From: Bacteroidales bacterium
GTDB lineage: Bacteria; Bacteroidota; Bacteroidia; Bacteroidales; WCHB1-69
DNA length: 43,271 nt
NCBI GenBank assembly: GCA_028684405.1
Contig: JAQUGA010000002.1
Span: forward strand, 1-43,271
Direction of reading: 5' to 3'
Within the stretch, counting starts at the first letter, position 1. Each line of letters begins with the position of its first letter. Of this stretch, positions 16,607 through 24,982 are shown in pieces. Under the pieces are notes generated by a model that worked only from the letters and a program-made list of their open reading frames with translations, made no database searches and was not told the DNA's origin. The translations under genes and the position numbers were made by a program.

Positions 16607-18223
16607 TTATTTTATTTTTCGTATAGCTGGAAAAATCTGTTGCAATATAAATAGTAAAAAAATCACGATACTTGTGTAAAAAGCAATTTTACCAATAAAA
16701 TCGCCATGTTTTGTATAAAACGTTTTTTTAGCGTTTAAGTTCAGTGTTTCTGAGATTACATCGGGAACCCACCAATCCGTTTTTTGCAATACATCGCCCC
16801 GTTGATTGATAAATCCGGAAGTTCCAGTGTTGGCTGCTCTGGCAATGCTACGGCGACTTTCAACTGCACGCAATCGGGCATATTCAAAATGTTGACGATA
16901 GCCTGGCGTCTTTTTCCACCAGCCATCATTGGTAATAATGGTCATCAAATTAGCGTCATTTTTAACAAATTTGGAGAAAAACTCACCATAAACAGACTCG
17001 TAACATATGACCGATCCAACTATAGCCGAACTGTGTTTTAGCGAAAATGGGATTTGGTCTTTATCCACTCCCAAGCTGCCAGTAATTCCTCCTAAATCTA
17101 CTGCTAGGTCAGAAAGGGGGCCGAAAATTTGTGGATATGGCATTTTTTCAACTCCAGGAACTAGTTTGGATTTATGATACATACTTGCCTCTTTTTCCGA
17201 ATTTATAAAAAGAGAAGTGTTAAAACTGTCGTAGTATAAATCCTCACTGCCACTATATTTTCGGGCCGTATATGTTCTTTCGGAAGGACTGGTATACATT
17301 CGCAAACTTGAAATTCCGGAAATGAAATTAATTTTTGGATGTGCATCAATAAAATTAATAATAGAATCGATAGATGGATAATCAAATAGTTGATTTTGCC
17401 AAGCATAATCCTGTATTGCCGATTCTGGAGCCACAATCAATCGAGTGTTTGGAGTCACTTTTTGACGTGCTAATTCTAAAATATTGTGAATTAAATCTTC
17501 ACTTTCAATATCGTATTGGCTCCATGGATCGGTGTTTTGCTGGATAACAATAACCTCAATCGGATTTGATTCTTCGGTATAGCTGTAGTAACGAATAAGC
17601 GACAAACTCATAGGAACCAAAAGGATAAGAGTCGTTAAAAGCACCCAAATTCGTTTGTGTTTTTTATCTGTTTTTTGTTTGAACGCTAAAATTAATTCAT
17701 AAATAAAGATATTGCAGAGGAAAATCCAAAGAGTGCCGCCTAAAACGCCTGTGTTTTCGTACCATTGTATAAACTGAGGATATTTGGCAAAAACATTTCC
17801 TATCATCAACCAAGGCCATGATAAGTCCCAATTTAAATGCAAATATTCAAAAGAGAGCCAAAAACTGATTAATGCCATATATCCTTTGGAGGTAGCAAAA
17901 AAGTTTCTGCGTAAAACATAATAAAGTCCAAATGGAAGCGACATTAATATTGTATTTAACACTACTGCCGCTATGGCTCCAAAACTTGTAGAGTTCCATA
18001 TCCACCATGTTGTGAGGCTGTTCCAAATGAAAAAAGCTATCATCGAATATAAAAACCCACTCATCTTAACATGATTTTGACGATGGGAAGTGATGTTGTC
18101 AAATACAAATAACAAAGGGATTAGTGCCACAAAACTAATAAAGGGAACCCCCCAATATGGCCATGCAGCAGAAAAAAGCAGTCCGCTTAGTGCCGAAAGC
18201 AAAAATAGATTTCGTATTTTCAT
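16607..18223 (-). CDS. lnt: Apolipoprotein N-acyltransferase
   Basis: Adds the third acyl chain to the N-terminal cysteine of lipoproteins, using phospholipid, in the inner membrane. The 538 residues start with about six transmembrane helices (1-200). A periplasmic nitrilase-like domain follows with the Glu-Lys-Cys triad: Glu267 in VAPESAI, the Lys of YHKSKLVPG near 350, and Cys407 in GSVICYESVYG. A final hydrophobic helix (SIVIFLLFILQQIF) closes the protein. All catalytic residues are present. An envelope with lipoproteins is supported by the lipobox protein at 7032. Followed by a PLD-like gene. Promoter element TAACTTTG at 18244-18251. Confidence 0.94.
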   Translation of the reverse strand: MKIRNLFLLSALSGLLFSAAWPYWGVPFISFVALIPLLFVFDNITSHRQNHVKMSGFLYSMIAFFIWNSLTTWWIWNSTSFGAIAAVVLNTILMSLPFGLYYVLRRNFFATSKGYMALISFWLSFEYLHLNWDLSWPWLMIGNVFAKYPQFIQWYENTGVLGGTLWIFLCNIFIYELILAFKQKTDKKHKRIWVLLTTLILLVPMSLSLIRYYSYTEESNPIEVIVIQQNTDPWSQYDIESEDLIHNILELARQKVTPNTRLIVAPESAIQDYAWQNQLFDYPSIDSIINFIDAHPKINFISGISSLRMYTSPSERTYTARKYSGSEDLYYDSFNTSLFINSEKEASMYHKSKLVPGVEKMPYPQIFGPLSDLAVDLGGITGSLGVDKDQIPFSLKHSSAIVGSVICYESVYGEFFSKFVKNDANLMTIITNDGWWKKTPGYRQHFEYARLRAVESRRSIARAANTGTSGFINQRGDVLQKTDWWVPDVISETLNLNAKKTFYTKHGDFIGKIAFYTSIVIFLLFILQQIFPAIRKIK

Positions 18224-18243
18224 AATAAATAAAAATTAGCATA

Positions 18244-18251
18244 CAAAGTTA
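18244..18251 (-). promoter_or_regulatory. Predicted promoter (-7 element) of lnt
   Basis: Reads TAACTTTG on the minus strand followed by TATGC, 21 bp before the lnt ATG; fits TAnnTTTG. Confidence 0.45.
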
Positions 18252-18472
18252 AAAATATAATCTAGAATGCCGAGTAAAATTATTGAGTTTGTATAGGAAC
18301 CGACCTCTCTTTGCTCAATTCTTGCATCTTTTTTTTAATCGGAATGTTTTGGCATAAGATTTGGTATGAGGGGGGATGTTATTTTTTTAAGATAATTCAT
18401 TTTTTTTAGTAATTTTACCCTATCAATATTATCTGTAATAATACAACCAAAGTTAATTTAAAATATAATTTT

Positions 18473-19570
18473 ATGAAAAAAACCATGAGTCATTTTCAAA
18501 TAAAGAATTTTTTGAAAATATTATTTTTAACTATTTTCATGCTTTCACTTAGTTTAAATATGGATGCTCAAGTGTCCAGAAAAGCTAAAAAAGAGAAGGA
18601 AAAAACGGAACTAAAGAAGAGTGATCAAAAAGTCAGCAAAGAGAAAGAGAAACCCGTTTCAAAACCTCAAGTAGAAGCTTCAAAAGAAAAGCCCGCCAAA
18701 AATCTGAGAACAAAAGAACAGCCACTAGAAAAAACCGTTATTGAAAATATAGATAAAGTAACCGACAATAATGAGCCTAAATATACGCCCATTGTTGAGA
18801 CCTTTCCAAATGGTAAAATTGATTGGACGGAGCAATATGTTGAAGCCAAAGGAATGTCGGTGATTGACAATGAACGTTTTAAAAATGCTGCTCAAGCAAA
18901 GTTGATGGCACGTCGTGGTGCAATTGCAGATGCTCAACGCAATTTGTTAGAAATTGTGAAAGGGGTCAGAGTTGTTTCGGAGACCAAAGTTGTTGATATG
19001 ATGACCGAAAGCGATTATATTTTAACTCAAATTGACGGTGTTTTGAAAAATGCACAAATGGTTGGAGAAGAGCTTGAAAAAGATGGGATTATAGAGGTAA
19101 GAATGCGCGTTCCTATTTATGAAAAAAATGGATTGGCTTCGGCTTTGGAACGCAAAATTGGAGAAACCGGGAAAAAAGCAACCATGGGAATGAATCAAAT
19201 AATATTTCCAGAAGGAAATCCTGAAGAGATTAAAATTGAAAATATTTCAGATTTGGTTTTCAACTTTAATGGAAAAGAATACAGCCCAAGTATGTTCCCC
19301 ATTGTTTTGGATGAAAACAACAATGTACTGTTGGATTTTAGTAAATATTACGATCCTAAGACAGGTAAATTCCCTAAATTATTAGCTGGAAGTAAAGAGA
19401 TTTTAGATGCGGTTGGTTCTAAAAAAGGAGCACAAATTATTGATGTAATTGAATCTTTTGATGGAAAAATAAAAATCGATAATAGCAAAATTTCGAAAAA
19501 AATTAATTGGCAAAAAATTGGAAAAGTAGCAACTTCCATTGGGAAAATTGCAGTATCTTTGATTTTATAA
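18473..19570 (+). CDS. Exported LPP20-like domain protein
   Basis: A 365-residue protein with a long N-region signal peptide ending near NMDA, followed by Gln. A strongly charged Lys/Glu/Pro stretch (about 38-95) follows and looks like a flexible linker. Residues about 140-240 carry the LPP20 pattern: AAQAKLMARRGAIADAQRN, LLEIVKGVRV, then ILTQIDGVLKNAQMVGEE and IIEVRMRVPIYE. The LPP20 fold occurs in outer-membrane lipoproteins and flagellar FlgP/FlgT-type parts. The last about 120 residues (FNFNGKEYSPSMFP onward) resemble no family I know. First of three exported-protein genes on the same strand; the next begins 19 nt later. Role unknown. Confidence 0.7.
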   Translation: MKKTMSHFQIKNFLKILFLTIFMLSLSLNMDAQVSRKAKKEKEKTELKKSDQKVSKEKEKPVSKPQVEASKEKPAKNLRTKEQPLEKTVIENIDKVTDNNEPKYTPIVETFPNGKIDWTEQYVEAKGMSVIDNERFKNAAQAKLMARRGAIADAQRNLLEIVKGVRVVSETKVVDMMTESDYILTQIDGVLKNAQMVGEELEKDGIIEVRMRVPIYEKNGLASALERKIGETGKKATMGMNQIIFPEGNPEEIKIENISDLVFNFNGKEYSPSMFPIVLDENNNVLLDFSKYYDPKTGKFPKLLAGSKEILDAVGSKKGAQIIDVIESFDGKIKIDNSKISKKINWQKIGKVATSIGKIAVSLIL

Positions 19571-19589
19571 ACTTAGAAGTTATATACAT

Positions 19590-20939
19590 ATGAAAAAAAT
19601 TATTTTATCTTTTTTCTGTTTTTTTGCCATAATTGGCTTTACAATGGCACAAGAAACCACAACCGTTGAAGTGAAAGGAGTTGGCTTAAACAGAGAAGAT
19701 GCTTTGCAAGATGCTTTGCGAAATGCTGTTGGACAGGCTATGGGCGTTTTTATTTCGTCGCAAACACAAGTCGAAAACTTTATGGTATTGTCGGATGCAA
19801 TTTCTTCCAAAACAGAAGGTTATATCTCCAGTTATAAGATTGTTAAAGAAACCCCTATGCGCGATCGCTTTGAGATCTTAGTAGAAGCGGTGGTGAGCAT
19901 GTCGCCTTTAAAAGCGGATGTCAATATGTTGGCCAAAACCATTGGTGGAATTCGTTTTTTAGTGATGTACGACCCTCGAAAAATGAAAGAGGAAGACGTT
20001 GAAATTTTCAATTTTGCCGTAGAGCGTATCAATGAGGCTCTTTCAAACCGAAAATACCGATACATCGAGAGCCAACGTTTCCACCAATTGCAAAAAGAAG
20101 CTCAAAATATTTTTAATGAATCGGGCGATTCCAATGAAGAAACCTATGTTCAGCAACTTGGTTTTAAGGCAGATGCACAATTTATCATTAAAATTAGCAA
20201 CATCATCGTTTCCCAACGCAGCGAAGCTTTTGATACGCGTACTGCTTCAAAGGTAACGATTGAGTTAAAAGCATATGATAACTGTACCGCTGAAGGTTTA
20301 GGAACGATTGTCATGGAAAGCGACTGGAGCAGTGGAAGAGATGCCAAATCAACACTGATGAATGGCGTTTCTACAGCTGTTTCTGGAAATATTGACAAGT
20401 TATTTAAAGCATTTAATAGCTATGTTGGCGATTGGGTAAACAACGGAATACCTTATGAATTGCGCTTTTATGCTTCTGGTTCTTATCGTGATTTCAGAGA
20501 TTTAAGAAATCGTTTAAAAGACGACAGAAACTTTGGTGGACATATGGAAATTATAAGTTTTGACAACTACACAAAATTAAATTGTGTGTTCAAAAAACGT
20601 CCCGACGAGCTTGCCGATCGTATTATTGATATCTCTGATGAAGTGCCATTTTTTGCTGAAAAAGAGATGGATGTTCGATTGATATACGGACGTCAGATTT
20701 CGTTTGCACCGCGGAAGGCTAGAGTTCCAGAACTGGAGCACCTAAAAGAAGAATATGAAAAATCTCAAAAGGAAGAAAGTGATGCGGCAAAAATTAGTTC
20801 GCCTGTGGAGGCGAAAAAGCCCGCTCAGGAAGTGAAGCCCGCTCCACAAGTAAAGCCAACTACACCTGCCAACAAACCTACACCAGCATCTAGAAAAACC
20901 ACAAAACCAGTTAAAAAAACAAGCTCAAAAACAAAATAA
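19590..20939 (+). CDS. Exported FlgT/LPP20-like protein of unknown function
   Basis: A 449-residue protein. The signal peptide ends near FTMA, followed by Gln. Residues about 23-115 match the FlgT N-terminal / LPP20-like fold: VEVKGVGLNREDALQDALRN, AVGQAMGVFISS, TEGYISSYKIVKE, RFEILVEAVVSM. A middle domain (about 125-290) has a repeated alpha-beta look (FLVMYDP, FIIKISNIIVSQ), as in curli/CsgG-like or FlgT middle domains; this is a guess. The C-terminus (about 395-449) is Lys/Pro/Thr-rich and probably disordered. It may belong to a Bacteroidetes family listed as DUF6175 (recalled, not checked). Central gene of the trio; the next starts 7 nt later. Confidence 0.7.
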   Translation: MKKIILSFFCFFAIIGFTMAQETTTVEVKGVGLNREDALQDALRNAVGQAMGVFISSQTQVENFMVLSDAISSKTEGYISSYKIVKETPMRDRFEILVEAVVSMSPLKADVNMLAKTIGGIRFLVMYDPRKMKEEDVEIFNFAVERINEALSNRKYRYIESQRFHQLQKEAQNIFNESGDSNEETYVQQLGFKADAQFIIKISNIIVSQRSEAFDTRTASKVTIELKAYDNCTAEGLGTIVMESDWSSGRDAKSTLMNGVSTAVSGNIDKLFKAFNSYVGDWVNNGIPYELRFYASGSYRDFRDLRNRLKDDRNFGGHMEIISFDNYTKLNCVFKKRPDELADRIIDISDEVPFFAEKEMDVRLIYGRQISFAPRKARVPELEHLKEEYEKSQKEESDAAKISSPVEAKKPAQEVKPAPQVKPTTPANKPTPASRKTTKPVKKTSSKTK

Positions 20940-20946
20940 TAATAGT

Positions 20947-22233
20947 ATGAAAAAAATAGTTTTATTATCTCTAATTGCTTTATTTTCATTTCAAGCTCAG
21001 GCTCAGATAAAATCTTCACTCACTATTTTTAGTCGCGATGGAGAAAAATTTTGGATTGTAAGAAATGGCATTAAACAAAATGATGTTCCAACTACCTCCG
21101 TTACCATGGAAGGAATTACCGATCGCTCTTTTAAGATAAAAGTCTTGATTGATGATGACAAACTTACAACTGTTGATCAAAATATCTATACCATAGATGT
21201 TGACGAAAAGGTATGTGATTTAACATATGAATTAAGAAAGAACAGCAAAAAGAAATACTCTTTGCGTTTAATTAGTTTTGTGCCCACTAAGCTATCAACT
21301 CAGCCCGAAAAGCCCGTTGTGGTTGAAATGGTCGCACCTGAGGTTCAAACACCAAGCCCCCAAGTGACAACTCCCAATGTGCAAGTAAATATGTCTGGCA
21401 GTGGATTTATGGCCAATGGGTCCATGTGCGATGCGCCTACGATGAACCCAAAAGCCTATTTGGATTTTCGGTATGAAATAGAAGCTCAAAACATGTATCG
21501 ACGAGAAGAATATATTAAAAACATGTTCTCGAAAAACTGTATGCTTGCTGAACAAATTGCCGGTATTATAAATCTTAAATATGCTACTGTCGACGAATTA
21601 AGCATTGCAAAACATGGCTATAGATACACTTTTGATACCGAAAACTACGGAGTCGTACTGGATGCAATAAAAAGTGAAACAAAGAAACGTGATTTATTGA
21701 CGTTTTTAAATGTTTCGCAAGGATCCGTTCAAACGACGACCAATACTACTACAAATTCCGAAAATTTAAATATTCAGATAAATGATCCTAATTTGGGTGT
21801 CAATTTTAATGTGAATGTGCCTAATACGAATGTAAGCAGCACAACCACTACAACCACTCATCAAACCACAGCACAGAGCCCAGATCGTCCCTACAGGAAA
21901 GGTGACAGGCCCAGAGCTGAGCCAGTATATGATAATAATTGTCGGGGTGCAATGCCCACTGCTGACTTTAACCAAGCGACGGCTCAAATAAAAAAAACAA
22001 GCTTCGCAGATTCTAAAATGAAAATTGCGCAACAAATTACCAGAAGCAATTGCTTGTCTGTAAACCAAATTATAGAAATATGCAAACTCTTTAGTTTTGA
22101 AGATAATAAACTTGAATTTGCTAAATTTGCCTACGATTTTACATTTGAGAAAAACAAATATTACCTTGTGAATGAAGTCTTTAGTTTTTCGAGTTCTCGT
22201 GACGAACTCGACTCCTTTATTCTAAATAAATAA
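20947..22233 (+). CDS. Exported protein with two DUF4476-like domains
   Basis: A 428-residue protein with a signal peptide ending near FQAQA, followed by Gln. After a beta-rich N-domain (about 25-110) there are two copies of a helical module. Copy 1 is about 165-260 (MNPKAYLDFRYEI, CMLAEQIAGIINLKYATVDE, AKHGYRYTFDTENY). Copy 2 is about 335-428 (MPTADFNQATAQIKKTSFAD, CLSVNQIIEICKLFSFEDN, AKFAYDFTFEKNKYY). The pattern is that of DUF4476, common in animal and Bacteroidetes exported proteins and of unknown function. A Thr/Asn-rich linker (about 258-320) joins them. Last gene of the trio, 50 bp before a strong bidirectional terminator. Confidence 0.75.
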   Translation: MKKIVLLSLIALFSFQAQAQIKSSLTIFSRDGEKFWIVRNGIKQNDVPTTSVTMEGITDRSFKIKVLIDDDKLTTVDQNIYTIDVDEKVCDLTYELRKNSKKKYSLRLISFVPTKLSTQPEKPVVVEMVAPEVQTPSPQVTTPNVQVNMSGSGFMANGSMCDAPTMNPKAYLDFRYEIEAQNMYRREEYIKNMFSKNCMLAEQIAGIINLKYATVDELSIAKHGYRYTFDTENYGVVLDAIKSETKKRDLLTFLNVSQGSVQTTTNTTTNSENLNIQINDPNLGVNFNVNVPNTNVSSTTTTTTHQTTAQSPDRPYRKGDRPRAEPVYDNNCRGAMPTADFNQATAQIKKTSFADSKMKIAQQITRSNCLSVNQIIEICKLFSFEDNKLEFAKFAYDFTFEKNKYYLVNEVFSFSSSRDELDSFILNK

Positions 22234-22282
22234 ATTTGATTTATAGTGCCTTGAGACTATAGATATATGTGGAAATTAATAA

Positions 22283-22314
22283 AAAAAAACAGTCGTTTTT
22301 ACGACTGTTTTTTT
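22283..22314. terminator. Bidirectional intrinsic terminator
   Basis: Core stem CAGTCGT (22290-22296) / ACGACTG (22301-22307) with a TTTT loop, flanked by A-rich and T-rich arms that serve as U-tracts in both directions. It closes the exported trio (plus strand) and tRNA-Arg (minus strand). Confidence 0.85.
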
Positions 22315-22315
22315 G

Positions 22316-22389
22316 TGACTCCGGAGGGATTCAAACCCACGACCTTCAGAACCGGAATCTGACATTCTATTCAGCTGAACTACGGAGCC
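22316..22389 (-). tRNA. tRNA-Arg (anticodon CCG)
   Basis: A 74-nt cloverleaf on the minus strand: acceptor GGCTCCG pairing with CGGAGTC (one G-U), D-arm AGTTCAGCTGAAT, anticodon arm TCAGA-TTCCGGT-TCTGA with anticodon CCG, T-arm GTGGG-TTTGAAT-CCCTC, discriminator A. CCA is not encoded. It reads CGG arginine codons. A -7 promoter element lies 12 bp upstream and a terminator directly downstream. Confidence 0.95.
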
Positions 22390-22400
22390 ATTATGAAAGA

Positions 22401-22408
22401 CAAAATTA
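22401..22408 (-). promoter_or_regulatory. Predicted promoter (-7 element) of tRNA-Arg
   Basis: Reads TAATTTTG on the minus strand, 12 bp before the mature tRNA 5' end; fits TAnnTTTG. Confidence 0.5.
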
Positions 22409-22482
22409 ATAAAAATAAGCCTTGACTTTGCATTTTTACAAAAAAAGAAAAGTTTCAATAAGCCATGTTTAAAAAATAATCG

Positions 22483-22490
22483 TAAATTTG
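22483..22490 (+). promoter_or_regulatory. Predicted promoter (-7 element) of the TonB receptor gene
   Basis: TAAATTTG followed by C, 105 bp before the ATG at 22596, leaving a leader of about 100 nt. No riboswitch was recognised in that leader. Confidence 0.45.
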
Positions 22491-22595
22491 CAATCATTCT
22501 GATTTAGTAAAAGAGCATTTTAAAATTGAAATCCGAAAATAGCAACTTGCAATAGACTTATAAAGCCTGTAATTTGTCAACATAAATTGTTTAAA

Positions 22596-24980
22596 ATGAA
22601 AAAGTTTTTACTCTCCTTACTTGTCTTTTTAGTAATGAATGGATTTTCACAAAAAACGATTCAGATTAAGGGAACCGTCCTTGACTCCAGGAATAAGGAA
22701 ACAATGGTTGGAGTGAATGTCATACTAAACGATACAGCTGGAACAACAACGGATATATTTGGGAATTTTTCACTCGACATGAGTCCGGGAAAACAAAAAT
22801 TAGAATTTCGATTTGTAGGATATGTTTCTGATGTTCGATATGTTTACATTTCGAGTGGTGCAGAAAATAAAAAACTAATAATTGAAATGGTTTCAGATCA
22901 AAAAATGTTGAGCGAAGTGGTGGTCAGCGCAGGACGTCATGAACAAAACTTGTCTGAAGTTACGGTGTCGATGGGTTTAATAAAACCTGCATTTTTAGAA
23001 AATAACAATACTCGAGATTTAGAAAGTGCTCTGGAAAAAATACCCGGAATTACAATGATGGAGGATCAAATTAGCATTCGCGGTGGGAGTGGTTTTTCAT
23101 ATGGAGCAGGAAGTCGTGTTTTGTTAATGGTCAACGACTTGCCAATCCTTGCTGGAGCAAGTGGACAGCCTAAATGGTGGGCTACTCCATTGGAAAATAT
23201 TGAACAAATTGAAATTATTAAAGGAGCCTCTTCGGCTTTGTTTGGATCGTCTGCTTTAAATGGAGTTGTCAATATTCGAACAGCTTGGCCAGGAGCGATT
23301 CCTCAAACAAAATTTAATATTTATTCGGGATTTTATGGAAATCCTGAGCGAAAAGAGCTCGTTTGGAAAAGAGGAAGTCAGCCTAACTTTTCAGGAGTGC
23401 AATTCTCACATAGTCAGAGGTTTGGAAATTTTGACTTAGTGCTCGGAATGAATGGACATACCGATGATGGATACCGCAAGAATGATTCTCGACAAAGAGT
23501 TGGTTTTAACATGAATTCTCGCTATAGAAGTAAAAAGGTAGAAGGTCTTAATTATGGTGTCAATTTTAACACCGCATATCGTATTAATGAACCATTTTTG
23601 ATTTGGGGAAATACCGACACAATTCCAGATAGTGTTTATTTTTCGCCAAAAGGTTTTGATCAAGTAAATAAAAATTTAGCCATCAATATTGATCCTTATA
23701 TTACTTTGTTCAAAGGAAGTAATAAGCATAGTTTGAGAACTCGCTACTATTTTGTAGACAATAAAACCAGAGCTGGAGTAAACAATAATGAAACTTTACT
23801 TTATGGCGAATATCAATATCAAAAAGTTTTTGAAAAGGGCTTAGTTTGGTCTTCTGGAGTGAGTTTTTCAAAGGGTTCAACCGTTTCTGAAATTTATGGC
23901 AAGGAAAAACGTTCTATCATTAGTGGTTCTTTATTTACGCAGGCAGATTACAAAATTAAACGTTGGACTCTCTCATTGGGAGCTCGATTGGAACTGTATA
24001 ATTTTGATGACGAAACAGATGTTCTTGACACTTTAGTGGGTGATGTTAGAAATTTAGCTGGTTTTTTTGAAAACACAAAACCTGTTTTCCGTTCAGGAGT
24101 AAATTATAAGCTATTTGATTTTACTCACCTCAGGGCGAGTTTTGGTCAAGGATACAGATATCCATCCATTGCCGAAAAACACATTCACGCTTCAGAAGGA
24201 GCAATCAATATTTTTCCCAATAATACGCTTCTTCCAGAAACAGGATGGAGTAGCGAAATTGGAATTATGCAAGGATTTAAAATTAGCAACTGGAAAGGCT
24301 ATATTGATGTAGCTGGTTTTTGGACCGAATATGACAACATGATTGAATTTATGTTTGGAACCTATATGCCCCATCCAGATAGCATCCCAGAGTCTATGAC
24401 TTTTGATGAGTTGCGTGATTTTATTATTTCCCGAACTGGATTTCAGGCGCAAAATATTACCAAAGCCCGAATTTATGGAATTGACGCTACCATTAGTGGA
24501 AATGGAAAAATCCGTCAATTTCCACTTAGCTTTATGGCTGGATACACATACACAAATCCGCTAAATATGGCAGCTCCTGATTCTATAAAAGGAACTGATG
24601 CCGAAATCTTGAAATATCGCAGTAAGCACACGGCTAAAGGTGATATTGAAATAGGTTTCCGGAAAATATCCCTTGGATTTAGTTATATGTACTTTAGTAA
24701 AATTGTCAATATTGACGAAGCTTTTGAAGATGAATTAATAATTAATGTGGGTACATTAGTAATTCCCTCAGGAACTTATATTTTGCCAGGAATGAAAGAA
24801 TACCGAAAAACACACAATGGTCCAGAACATATTTTTGATGCGCGAATAAGCATGAACTTCGGCTCTGGCTCGAGATTGTCGTTGGTCGTTAAAAATATTT
24901 TCAACAAAGAATATATGCTGCGACCTGGCGACGTGCAGGCTCCACGAAATTATGCTTTACAATACAGCCTAAAACTCTAA
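22596..24980 (+). CDS. TonB-dependent outer-membrane receptor
   Basis: Outer-membrane active transporter powered by TonB-ExbBD. From ATG 22596 it has 794 residues. Order: signal peptide ending NGFS followed by Gln; a carboxypeptidase-regulatory-like N-domain (about 22-108, GTVLDSRNKETMVGVNVILN, TDIFGNFSLDM); a plug domain (about 109-230, with DLESALEKIPGITM, ISIRGGSGFSYG, and IEIIKGASSALFGSSALNGV); and a 22-strand barrel ending in the aromatic-hydrophobic NYALQYSLKL. No neighbouring SusD lipoprotein is present, so this is a stand-alone receptor of the vitamin/siderophore/metal kind. The substrate is unknown. The next gene begins 2 nt after its stop. Confidence 0.92.
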   Translation: MKKFLLSLLVFLVMNGFSQKTIQIKGTVLDSRNKETMVGVNVILNDTAGTTTDIFGNFSLDMSPGKQKLEFRFVGYVSDVRYVYISSGAENKKLIIEMVSDQKMLSEVVVSAGRHEQNLSEVTVSMGLIKPAFLENNNTRDLESALEKIPGITMMEDQISIRGGSGFSYGAGSRVLLMVNDLPILAGASGQPKWWATPLENIEQIEIIKGASSALFGSSALNGVVNIRTAWPGAIPQTKFNIYSGFYGNPERKELVWKRGSQPNFSGVQFSHSQRFGNFDLVLGMNGHTDDGYRKNDSRQRVGFNMNSRYRSKKVEGLNYGVNFNTAYRINEPFLIWGNTDTIPDSVYFSPKGFDQVNKNLAINIDPYITLFKGSNKHSLRTRYYFVDNKTRAGVNNNETLLYGEYQYQKVFEKGLVWSSGVSFSKGSTVSEIYGKEKRSIISGSLFTQADYKIKRWTLSLGARLELYNFDDETDVLDTLVGDVRNLAGFFENTKPVFRSGVNYKLFDFTHLRASFGQGYRYPSIAEKHIHASEGAINIFPNNTLLPETGWSSEIGIMQGFKISNWKGYIDVAGFWTEYDNMIEFMFGTYMPHPDSIPESMTFDELRDFIISRTGFQAQNITKARIYGIDATISGNGKIRQFPLSFMAGYTYTNPLNMAAPDSIKGTDAEILKYRSKHTAKGDIEIGFRKISLGFSYMYFSKIVNIDEAFEDELIINVGTLVIPSGTYILPGMKEYRKTHNGPEHIFDARISMNFGSGSRLSLVVKNIFNKEYMLRPGDVQAPRNYALQYSLKL

Positions 24981-24982
24981 TT

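Noticed and set aside
22490..22595. Riboswitch (for example cobalamin) in the TonB receptor leader
   Set aside because: The roughly 100-nt leader is too short and AT-rich, and no conserved cobalamin or other box was seen.
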